From contig JALOPO010000003.1 in the NCBI GenBank assembly GCA_025453855.1, positions 1 to 19,044 on the forward strand: a DNA stretch of 19,044 bases, in the 5' to 3' direction. A program made the position numbers and the translations under genes. Of the stretch, positions 1 to 6,497 are shown piece after piece. Position 1 is the stretch's first letter. Every line of letters begins with the position of its first letter. The notes beneath the pieces are model-generated. The model saw only the letters and a list, made by a program, of their open reading frames with translations, made no database searches and had not been told where the DNA came from. Source of the DNA: Gemmatimonadaceae bacterium. Its GTDB lineage: Bacteria > Gemmatimonadota > Gemmatimonadetes > Gemmatimonadales > Gemmatimonadaceae.

Positions 1-43
1 CGGACGCCGCGTCAGGGGGCGCACCACCTCGAAGTGCCCGCAC

Positions 44-763
44 TCATCGCGTACGCCCGAGTGCCCCGAGCAGCATGACGAGTCCAGTTGCAAGGCTCGC
101 GACGCCCGCGAGACGACTGCAACCACGCGCGAGGCCTTCTGCGCCCCGCCAGCGCACCACGAGCGGGAGCGCCATCGCGACCGTCAGCACCAGCATGCCG
201 AGGACCGTGCCCACCCCGAAGAGCGCGAGATATGCCACGCCGTGGAGTGGTGTGCGCAGCATCGGGACCGCGAGCAGCGCGATGCCGGCGCTGCCGGCGA
301 GACCGTGCACGATGCCCACGCCAAGCGAACGGAGGTGTCGCAGCGTCCGCGACGCGATGATCAGGTGGTGCACGCGCACGTCACGCTGGCGCCGCACACG
401 AGATGGCGTCTGCGTGCCGATGGGAGGCGAGTGATGCGGGAGCGTGGGGTTCGCCCCACGCAACGCAAGGGCGCCCAGCGCGAGCAGCATCACGCCAACG
501 GCGGCCTCCGTGAGCCGGTCGAACGCGCTCGGCAGGGTGAGTCCGAAGCCCAGGATCGCCGCACCCGCGACGAGCACCGTGAGCGAGTGGCCCACACCCC
601 ACGCGATCCCGATCGCGCCGGCCGCGCGCCAGGTGCGCTCGCGCGCCACGATCGTCGCCACCGCCGCCACGTGATCGGCGTCGGTGGCGTGGCGGAGTCC
701 GAGCAGGAAGCCGAAGACCAGCAACGCCCCCGCGCTCGTCGGCGCCGGCAGCTCGGTAATCAC
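44..763 (-). CDS. NicO/NiCoT-type nickel/cobalt permease (short, UreH/RcnA-like)
   Basis: Predicted inner-membrane permease of 239 residues for Ni2+ or Co2+. The NiCoT signature H-x4-D-H is present early (H25-ATDA-D30-H31 within LGLRHATDADH). A GHS motif follows at 58-60, and a second-half helix carries GIVHG with H153. Hydrophobic segments lie at about 11-24, 48-72, 87-101, 148-168, 175-203 and 217-235, split by a charged cytoplasmic loop (103-145) with two His pairs. The GTG at 763 was chosen because the upstream WD40 gene stops 14 bases earlier and the first helix follows at once; no clear Shine-Dalgarno is visible. It is the last complete gene of a four-gene minus-strand run with a CobW-type GTPase, which supports a role in metal supply. 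Known for the family: transport of Ni or Co. Substrate here is inference; efflux (RcnA-like) rather than uptake is possible. Confidence 0.8.
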   Translation of the reverse strand: MITELPAPTSAGALLVFGFLLGLRHATDADHVAAVATIVARERTWRAAGAIGIAWGVGHSLTVLVAGAAILGFGLTLPSAFDRLTEAAVGVMLLALGALALRGANPTLPHHSPPIGTQTPSRVRRQRDVRVHHLIIASRTLRHLRSLGVGIVHGLAGSAGIALLAVPMLRTPLHGVAYLALFGVGTVLGMLVLTVAMALPLVVRWRGAEGLARGCSRLAGVASLATGLVMLLGALGRTR

Positions 764-777
764 GCGGACGCCACGCG

Positions 778-1887
778 TCAGCGCAACGGACGCACGTAGC
801 TCACCACAAGCCCCGAGGCGTGCGTGCTCGCGACGTGTGCACCCGCCGGATCCCAGGCGACGGTGCTCACCTCGCCGATCCCCAGTGCGCTGGCGATCGG
901 TTCGGTGGTCGCGCGCGTGAGATCGAAGAGGCAGGTGATCCCCTCCTCGCCACCCGATGCCAGCACGAGGCCACTGTGCCGGAAGGCGAGCGCGCTCACG
1001 CCGAGCGCATGTCCCTCGAGGAGCTGCGGCCGCGTCCCCGCCGGCCCGTCGCCGACGAACTTCCAGACGGAGACGACGTCGCCGCCACCGGTCGCGAGGC
1101 GCTTGCCGTCGACGTCCCACGCGATCGCGCGCACCTTGCTCGGATAGCCCGACATCTGCAGGTCCGGTCGACCGGGCTGCCAGATGTGCACCGCCCCTTC
1201 CTGCATGCCGGCCGCGAGGTTGCGCCCGTCGGGGCTCCAGGCCACCGACAGGAACGATCCCTTCCACTCCGTGCGCCCCGCCGACGCGGTGCCTTCGATC
1301 ACGTAGCTGCGGGCGCCGTTGTAGCCGGCGGCGGTGACCTGCGCGAGCTTCGGATGCCAGCAGAGGGCGGCGATGGTGCTCGGTTGCGCCGGCGAGACGA
1401 AGAGCGGCGCGTCGTGTTCGTCCCACACGACGACATGGCGGCCGGCCGCGACCGCGAGTCGGCGCCCGTCGCGCGACCAGGTGAGCGCCTCGATCCACGG
1501 GCGCGCCCGCGATCGCGGTGCATGGCCGGCGGCATCGGCGCGTCGGGCATCGTCGTGCGCGGGCGGCGGCACGACGGCGGCCGGATCGAGCGTGGCCAGC
1601 GGGGCGAGCGTCGTCGACCAGAGGCGCACGAGCCCATCCTCGCCTCCGGTGGCGAGCACGCCGCGCGTCGCCGACCACGCGAGCGTCACGCCGCCGCCGT
1701 GCGCGTCGACGTGCGTGCGCTCGTCGCCCGTGCGCGCGTCGAGCAGCCAGAGGCGCCCCGCGGCGCCGAGCACCGCCAGCGAGCGTCCGTCGGGCGACCA
1801 CGCGGCCGCGCGCGGCCAGTCGTCGACGTCGTGGCGCCAGGCGACGGCGAGGGCGGCGCCGCACGTGCGCAGGCGGGTGGCCGTCAC
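778..1887 (-). CDS. WD40-repeat beta-propeller protein linked to COG0523 GTPase
   Basis: Protein of 369 residues made almost wholly of WD40-type repeats, so a single beta-propeller scaffold is expected. About eight repeat units can be read from the recurring W-S/D-x-D/A-G-R-x-L-A motif (for example AAWSPDGRSLAV, LTWSRDGRRLAV, VAWSPDGRNLAA, IAWDVDGKRLAT) followed by V-W or L-W strands. There is no signal peptide or membrane segment, so it is probably cytoplasmic. The GTG start at 1887 overlaps the TGA of the GTPase gene (GTGA), implying translational coupling and probable joint function. I recall WD40 genes next to COG0523 GTPases in other bacteria, but cannot verify that here. The molecular role is unknown; a docking platform for the metallochaperone or its client is inference. 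The family call is firm, the function is not. Confidence 0.85.
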   Translation of the reverse strand: MTATRLRTCGAALAVAWRHDVDDWPRAAAWSPDGRSLAVLGAAGRLWLLDARTGDERTHVDAHGGGVTLAWSATRGVLATGGEDGLVRLWSTTLAPLATLDPAAVVPPPAHDDARRADAAGHAPRSRARPWIEALTWSRDGRRLAVAAGRHVVVWDEHDAPLFVSPAQPSTIAALCWHPKLAQVTAAGYNGARSYVIEGTASAGRTEWKGSFLSVAWSPDGRNLAAGMQEGAVHIWQPGRPDLQMSGYPSKVRAIAWDVDGKRLATGGGDVVSVWKFVGDGPAGTRPQLLEGHALGVSALAFRHSGLVLASGGEEGITCLFDLTRATTEPIASALGIGEVSTVAWDPAGAHVASTHASGLVVSYVRPLR

Positions 1888-3266
1888 GCGAGGCAGGCCG
1901 CGAAGCCGGCCGTGAGCGCGTCGCGATCGAGGTTGCGGCCGATGAAGACGAGCGCGTTGCGACGCGGCTCGTCGCCCCACTCGCGATCGGGCGTGCCGTC
2001 GAAGAGCATGTGCACGCCCTGGAAGACGAAGCGGCGCGCATCGCCCTTCACGGCCAGGATCCCCTTCATGCGATAGATGTCCGGCCCCTGGTCGCGGAGC
2101 AGGACGCTCAGCCACTGCGACAGCTTGCGGTCGTCCACGTCGCCGGGGAGGTCGATGCCGATCGAGGTCACCGTCTCGTCGTGTTCGTGATCGGGGTTGT
2201 AGACGTGTGCGTGGAGCGGCTCCACGAGGGTACCGTCCGGATCGCGCAGCGCGAGCGCGAACTCCTCGGGGCCGTGCTGCGTGAAGAGCGCGTAGTGGCC
2301 GGCGGTGGGGATGACGAGGCCGAACGGCTTGGCACCGCTGGCCGAGAGGTCGAGCTCCACGGCGGTGAGCGCCGGCTCGATGCCGCATCCCGGCGCCACG
2401 GTGCGCACCGCGTCGCCGCGGAAGAAGACGGCCGCCGGATCCTGCGCCGCCTCGAGCTGCGCGGTGGGTGCCAGGCCGGGCGCGAGGGGATGGAGCGCGA
2501 TCGTCATCGACGGATCGGGGCCGTCGTGGACGAGGAGCTCGTGCCGCCCCGCGCCGAGGGCGTAGACGCCACCCCACTCGAAGGGGTACTCGGGCTCGAG
2601 GAAGGTGGGCTTGGTCTGGAGGGCGCGCTGGAGGTCGAAGCCGCCCACGTCGAGGACGTACTCGAGCGGGACGACGCCGCGCACGGTGCGGTGCACGCGC
2701 GCCATCGCGTTCATGCGACGCAGCCGCACCTCGAGGGCGGCGAGCGCCTCGTCGTCCACCAGGTCGCACTTGTTGAGGAGGATCACGTCGGCGAAGGCGA
2801 CCTGCTCGGCCGCCTCGGGGCTGTCGTCGAGATGGAGGGCGACGTGCGCGGCGTCGACGACGGTCACCACCGCGTCGAGACGGAGGCGCGCCTGCATCTC
2901 GTCGTCGACGAAGAAGGTCTGCGCGACCGGGGCCGGGTCGGCGAGGCCCGTGGTCTCGATGAGGATGTGGTCGAAGCGGTCGCGCCGGCGCATGAGCTGG
3001 CCGAGGATGCGGATGAGGTCTCCGCGCACGGTGCAGCAGATGCAGCCGTTGTTCATCTCGAAGATCTCCTCGTCGGCATTGATCACGAGGTCGTTGTCGA
3101 TGCCGATCTCGCCGAACTCGTTCTCGATCACGGCGACGCGACGGCCGTGCTGCTCGGTGAGGATGTGATTGAGGAGCGTCGTCTTGCCGGAGCCGAGGAA
3201 GCCGGTGAGGACGGTCACCGGCACGCGCGTGTCGGCGGGGGCGGCGAGGGCGGGGGAGATGGCCAT
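1884..3266 (-). CDS. COG0523/CobW-family GTPase metallochaperone
   Basis: P-loop GTPase of the G3E/COG0523 family, 460 residues, thought to deliver metal (Zn, Co or similar) using GTP hydrolysis. Visible motifs are Walker A GFLGSGKT at 22-29, the metal-binding C75-I-C77-C78 within NNGCICC, ETTG at 104-107 and the guanine-specificity motif NKCD at 165-168. A CobW C-terminal domain spans about 365-450 (YRMKGILAVKG, RFVFQGVHML). The protein is longer than typical members of about 320-400 residues because of an extra segment at about 228-350, followed by a His/Asp stretch HAHVYNPDHEHD at 352-363 that could bind metal. It starts 73 bases after the [2Fe-2S] gene and shares a GTGA overlap with the WD40 gene. 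The metal cannot be fixed from sequence: a Zur-like setting suggests Zn, the NicO partner suggests Ni or Co. Confidence 0.93.
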   Translation of the reverse strand: MAISPALAAPADTRVPVTVLTGFLGSGKTTLLNHILTEQHGRRVAVIENEFGEIGIDNDLVINADEEIFEMNNGCICCTVRGDLIRILGQLMRRRDRFDHILIETTGLADPAPVAQTFFVDDEMQARLRLDAVVTVVDAAHVALHLDDSPEAAEQVAFADVILLNKCDLVDDEALAALEVRLRRMNAMARVHRTVRGVVPLEYVLDVGGFDLQRALQTKPTFLEPEYPFEWGGVYALGAGRHELLVHDGPDPSMTIALHPLAPGLAPTAQLEAAQDPAAVFFRGDAVRTVAPGCGIEPALTAVELDLSASGAKPFGLVIPTAGHYALFTQHGPEEFALALRDPDGTLVEPLHAHVYNPDHEHDETVTSIGIDLPGDVDDRKLSQWLSVLLRDQGPDIYRMKGILAVKGDARRFVFQGVHMLFDGTPDREWGDEPRRNALVFIGRNLDRDALTAGFAACLA

Positions 3267-3339
3267 GGGGCGAGGCGGGCAGGGGGACGATGGTGTCGCG
3301 GGACGCGGGCGGTGCGGTGCGGCGGCGGTGCGCGGGCGA

Positions 3340-3741
3340 TCACGTCGGGGCGGCGACGGGCGCGAGCCAGCGGTCGAAGCGGTGCGCGAGGAGCGAGGCG
3401 GGGAGCGGCAGCGGCGTCCCGGCGTCGCGCACCGCGTCGGCCCAGTCGGCGAGCTCGAGGAACCGTTCGCGGTCGACGAGGCCGCCGAGCCAGGTGGTCG
3501 CGCCGTCGGCCGTCATCACCGCGACGACGTTCACGAGATCGCAGGGGCCGAGGCAGCCGGCGAAGGTGAGCTGGACGGTCTTCATGAGGGCGCGCGCCTT
3601 CCATGCCGCCTTGAGGGCGTCGACCGGCACCGCGGGCTTCCTGCGGTCGGTGCGGCCGCAGCAGCAGCCGAGGGCGCAGATCTGCACCTGGGCGAGGCAG
3701 GCCCGCTTCGTGACGAGCGCGGTGGGGACGGGAGCGTCCAC
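3340..3741 (-). CDS. Thioredoxin-like [2Fe-2S] ferredoxin-domain protein (CobW-associated type)
   Basis: Soluble protein of 133 residues resembling thioredoxin-fold [2Fe-2S] ferredoxins (COG3411-like). Cysteines sit as C22-ALG-C26-C27-C28-GRTDR and C63-LGP-C67, the split pattern expected for cluster ligands; C15 is extra. The middle reads VPVDALKAAWKAR, and the second half has the beta-rich TWLGGLVD segment. The GTG at 3741 was selected because an AGGA lies six bases upstream and the sequence before it is non-homologous and overlaps the divergent promoter. It is the first gene of the minus-strand metal operon, 73 bases before the COG0523 GTPase. Similar proteins are, to my knowledge, found next to cobW in cobalt/cobalamin loci. 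Whether the cysteines bind a cluster or a metal ion for hand-over to the GTPase is open. Confidence 0.75.
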   Translation of the reverse strand: MDAPVPTALVTKRACLAQVQICALGCCCGRTDRRKPAVPVDALKAAWKARALMKTVQLTFAGCLGPCDLVNVVAVMTADGATTWLGGLVDRERFLELADWADAVRDAGTPLPLPASLLAHRFDRWLAPVAAPT

Positions 3742-3777
3742 GAGCGGTCCTGGAGGAAGGCGGAGGCCGGGTAGCTT

Positions 3778-3799
3778 TATTGCGAATGCATTTGCAATA
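3778..3799. promoter_or_regulatory. Palindromic operator candidate between divergent [2Fe-2S] genes
   Basis: A 22-base inverted repeat with 10 of 11 base pairs matching; the core is ATTGCGAATGCATTTGCAAT (3779-3798), with one mismatched pair at 3784/3793. It is AT-rich within very GC-rich DNA and lies in the 127-base gap between divergent starts at 3741 (minus) and 3869 (plus). On the minus strand it follows a TTGACA hexamer (3815 to 3810) and covers the expected -10 position, a typical repressor location. Size and setting fit a Fur/Zur-family or other metal-sensing repressor. The TTGCGAA/TTTGCAA half-sites are also distantly Rex-like. The regulator is inference. Confidence 0.6.
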
Positions 3800-3809
3800 T
3801 TGGTTACGC

Positions 3810-3815
3810 TGTCAA
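3810..3815 (-). promoter_or_regulatory. Candidate -35 element for the minus-strand metal operon
   Basis: Read on the minus strand this hexamer is TTGACA, the perfect sigma-70 -35 consensus. With a 16-18 base spacer the -10 falls inside the palindrome (AATGCA or ATGCAT), a poor but AT-rich -10. It lies about 70 bases upstream of the GTG at 3741. The position and overlap with the palindrome support repression control; the -10 is not convincing by sequence alone. Confidence 0.4.
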
Positions 3816-3868
3816 GGCGGCACCGGCCGGTGTCGTTCCCTGCGCGTCCGTCCCGAGCCTGCCCGCCC

Positions 3869-4237
3869 ATGACGACCTGGAACCTGACCGGAAGCGAGCG
3901 GCTCGTGCTGCTCTGCAACGGCGACACGTGCAGCGAGCGCGGCGCCGATGCGGTGACGCTCGAGCTCCGCCGCGCGCTCCGCGCGGCCGGCCTCGACCCG
4001 CGCGTGCACACGGCGCGCACCCGCTGCCTCGGCCGCTGCGACGACGGCTGCACGGTGACGGTGCAGCCCGATCAGGTCTGGTATCGCAACGTCACCCCCG
4101 AGGTGGCGCGCGCCATCGTCGCCTCGCATCTCCTCGACGGCGTCCCCGTGCGGTCGCACGTCAGCTTCCGCCCGGGGGAGCATGGTCTCGTGCAGGAGAG
4201 CGGGACTCGACCGGGTGTCGACAAGCCCGTCGGCTGA
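3869..4237 (+). CDS. Thioredoxin-like [2Fe-2S] ferredoxin (COG3411-like), divergent partner
   Basis: Protein of 122 residues with a classic thioredoxin-like [2Fe-2S] arrangement. Ligand candidates are C16 and C21 (LLCNGDTC) and C53 and C57 (TRCLGRC), with an additional C61; the typical strand-helix end TVQPDQVWYRNVTPEVARAI follows. This layout resembles the cluster domain of NuoE and stand-alone ferredoxins of this class, which carry electrons or store/sense clusters. About 30 residues after position 92 (SHVSFRPGEHGLVQE) form a tail with no recognised motif. The ATG at 3869 begins just before the first beta strand; no Shine-Dalgarno is visible. It diverges from a second [2Fe-2S] gene across a shared palindrome, so it is probably part of the same regulon; it is followed after 134 bases by the ABC operon. 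Confidence 0.85.
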   Translation: MTTWNLTGSERLVLLCNGDTCSERGADAVTLELRRALRAAGLDPRVHTARTRCLGRCDDGCTVTVQPDQVWYRNVTPEVARAIVASHLLDGVPVRSHVSFRPGEHGLVQESGTRPGVDKPVG

Positions 4238-4371
4238 GAGCCCCGCCGACCCGGCCACCAGTGGGCGCACCACCGGAACGGGCGCGGTGTCCGCTCGGGC
4301 TGGTCCGCCGATTTGAGAATTGACTATCGTGCACCGTCGCCCGTCGTGCGTCCCACCCAGCCCCCGCACCG

Positions 4372-5076
4372 ATGCTCGAAGCCGCCGCGCTCTCCAAGTC
4401 GTTCGGTGATCACGTCGCCCTGCATCCGCTGACGCTGCGCGTCGCGCCGGGCGAGATCCTCTGCCTGCTCGGCGCCAACGGGGCGGGGAAGACGACGACG
4501 ATCAACCTCTTCCTCGACTTCATTCCGCGCTCCGGAGGGCGGGCGCTGGTGGACGGCCTCGACGTGGCCGCCGAGCCGCTCGAGACCAAGCGCCGCCTCG
4601 CCTACATCCCCGAGCAAGTCCAGCTTTACCGGACGCTCACCGGGGTGGAGAACCTCGACTACTTCCAGCGGTTGAGCGGGCGCCCACCGCTCGATCGCGC
4701 GGCGCTCCTGGCGCTCTGCGATCGCGTGGGGCTCCCCGCCGGTGCCGCCGATCGCCGCGTGTCGACCTACTCGAAGGGGATGCGCCAGAAGGTCGGCATC
4801 GCGATCGCGATCGCGAAGGAGGCGCGGGCCCTGCTGCTCGACGAGCCGACGTCGGGGCTCGATCCGCAGGCGAGCAACGAGTTCAGCGCCCTCCTCGCCG
4901 TGCTGCGCGACGACGGCGTGGCGATCCTGATGGCCACGCACGACCTCTTCCGGGCGAGGGAGACGGGGACGCACATCGCGATCATGAAGCACGGTCGCAT
5001 GGTCGACCGCTTCGCCGCCGCCGACATCGGGCATGCCGATCTCGAGCGGCTCTATCTCGACCACATGCGCAACTGA
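4372..5076 (+). CDS. ABC transporter ATPase (ABC-2/NosF-like)
   Basis: Nucleotide-binding subunit of 234 residues that would power the two permeases encoded next. Motifs: Walker A GANGAGKT at 34-41, Q-loop around residue 82, signature YSKGMRQK at 133-140 (the SKGM variant is common in ABC-2 exporters), Walker B LLLDEP at 154-159, D-loop SGLD and switch His H190 in ATHD. Length is normal for the minimal single-domain type. The start ATG immediately precedes the first conserved strand. It lies nine bases upstream of the first permease, which has a GAGG ribosome-binding site, so the three genes form an operon. The organisation resembles NosFY-like or DUF3526-containing exporters; the substrate is not determinable. 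Confidence 0.93.
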   Translation: MLEAAALSKSFGDHVALHPLTLRVAPGEILCLLGANGAGKTTTINLFLDFIPRSGGRALVDGLDVAAEPLETKRRLAYIPEQVQLYRTLTGVENLDYFQRLSGRPPLDRAALLALCDRVGLPAGAADRRVSTYSKGMRQKVGIAIAIAKEARALLLDEPTSGLDPQASNEFSALLAVLRDDGVAILMATHDLFRARETGTHIAIMKHGRMVDRFAAADIGHADLERLYLDHMRN

Positions 5077-5084
5077 GGCCAGCC

Positions 5085-6497
5085 ATGCTCGCCACCATCG
5101 TCCGCAAGGAGTTCACGGAGATGCTGCGCGACGGCCGCGTGCGGCTCGCGGCGGTCGCGCTCCTGGCGCTGCTCGCGGGGGCGCTCCTGCACGGGCGCGC
5201 GCAGACGCGGGCGCTGGTCGCCGAGCGCGCCGCCGCGCAGGCCGCGACGCGCGCCGACTGGCTCGCGCAGCCCGCGAAGAACCCGCATTCGGCCGCGCAC
5301 TACGGGATCTACGCCTTCAAGCCCCGCGCGACGCTGGCCACGCTCGACGACGGCGTCGATCCCTACGTGGGCGTGCTCACGTGGCTCGAGGCACACAAGC
5401 GCAACGAGTTCGCCTACCGGCCCGCGCAGGATGCCACGGGCGCGCAGCGCGCCGGCGCACTCACCGCCGCGGTCACGCTGCAGCTGCTCGTGCCGCTGCT
5501 CATCGTGCTCCTCGCCGCCGGCGCGTTCGCCACGGAACGCGAGCACGGCACGCTGCGGCAGCTGCTCGCGCTCGGCGTCCGCGCGCGGACACTCGGTGCG
5601 GGCAAGGCGTTCGGCGTGGCGGCGGCGCTCGGGGTGGTGCTGGTGCCGGCCACGGTGCTCGGCGTCGCCGCCATCGTGGGGCTCGGCGGCGACACCGCGC
5701 ACGACCTGCCGCGCGCCGGGATGATGGTCGTGGGCTACCTGCTCTATTTCGCCGCCTGGCTCGGCGTGGTGCTCGCGATCTCGGCGCGCGCGCGGACGGC
5801 GCGCGTGGCACTCGCCGGTGCGCTCGGCCTCTGGATGCTCACGACGGTGCTGGCTCCCCGGCTCGTCACCGAGCTGGCGCGCGCGCTGCGGCCCACGCCC
5901 AGCGCGGCGGCCTTCACCGCGGCGATCCGCAGCGACCTCGAACAGGGCTTCGATGGTCACGCGGGACAGGCGGAGGCGATGGAGGCGTTCCGGCGCCGCG
6001 TGCTCGCGCAGTATCGCGTCGACTCGGTGTCGCAGCTCCCGGTGAGCTTCGCAGGGCTCGAGCTCGAGGAGGGCGAGCGCATCGGCAACCTGGTGTACGA
6101 TCGGCACCATGCGCGCCTGTGGGACCGGTTCGCCGCGCAGGAGCGGGTGCGCACGGCGAGCGCCGTCGTGGCACCGGTGCTGGCGATGCGAGCGCTCTCG
6201 ATGGGGCTGAGCGGCACCGACGTGGCGCATCATCGTGCCTTCGCGGAGGCGGCCGAGGGCTATCGCCGCACCCTCGTGACGGCGATGAACGCGGACATGA
6301 CGCGCAACGCCCGCGGGACCGACTTCGACTACAAGGCGGACCGCTCGCTGTGGGGAACGGTCGGGGCGTTCGACTACGACGGGCCGTCACTCGGTGCCAC
6401 GCTCACCGAGCACGCCGGTGCGCTGGCGATCCTGGGCGCATGGGCGGTCGGCGGCGTGCTCCTGCTCACCGGCGCCGTCGCGCGCCTGCGCCCGTGA
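5085..6497 (+). CDS. ABC-2 permease with large extracytoplasmic domain (DUF3526-like), first of a pair
   Basis: Membrane subunit of 470 residues. Hydrophobic segments lie at about 21-36, 126-149, 173-200, 213-232, 238-257 and 445-464. Two long hydrophilic stretches (37-125 and 258-444) should lie outside the cytoplasm. The segment after the second helix, TEREHGTLRQLLALGVRA, is the coupling-helix motif of ABC-2 permeases (E-x-G-T-L). The ATG is preceded by GAGG at a spacing of six bases. The TGA overlaps the GTG of the next permease, a GTGA coupling that would favour a 1:1 heterodimer. Topology matches my memory of the DUF3526 family, found next to NosF-like ATPases; function in export or membrane-protein maturation is unproven. 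Confidence 0.85.
   Translation: MLATIVRKEFTEMLRDGRVRLAAVALLALLAGALLHGRAQTRALVAERAAAQAATRADWLAQPAKNPHSAAHYGIYAFKPRATLATLDDGVDPYVGVLTWLEAHKRNEFAYRPAQDATGAQRAGALTAAVTLQLLVPLLIVLLAAGAFATEREHGTLRQLLALGVRARTLGAGKAFGVAAALGVVLVPATVLGVAAIVGLGGDTAHDLPRAGMMVVGYLLYFAAWLGVVLAISARARTARVALAGALGLWMLTTVLAPRLVTELARALRPTPSAAAFTAAIRSDLEQGFDGHAGQAEAMEAFRRRVLAQYRVDSVSQLPVSFAGLELEEGERIGNLVYDRHHARLWDRFAAQERVRTASAVVAPVLAMRALSMGLSGTDVAHHRAFAEAAEGYRRTLVTAMNADMTRNARGTDFDYKADRSLWGTVGAFDYDGPSLGATLTEHAGALAILGAWAVGGVLLLTGAVARLRP

Noticed and set aside
1..43. Possible start of another minus-strand gene directly after the NicO stop (GTG at 43).
   Set aside because: Only 14 codons remain before the window edge and two frames are open, so neither product nor frame can be chosen.
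778..2769. Very long open frames over the WD40/COG0523 region in other phases and on the plus strand (for example 1518-3569).
   Set aside because: They are Arg/Ala-rich antisense or out-of-frame shadows typical of high-GC DNA and show no domain motifs.
4229..4250. Possible terminator after the plus-strand [2Fe-2S] gene (GTCGGC/GCCGAC stem).
   Set aside because: The stem is short with a ten-base loop, no T-run follows, and such stems arise by chance at this GC content.
4313..4330. TTGAGAATTGACTAT stretch upstream of the ABC operon as a promoter.
   Set aside because: It is AT-rich and suggestive, but no -35/-10 pair with acceptable spacing could be assigned.
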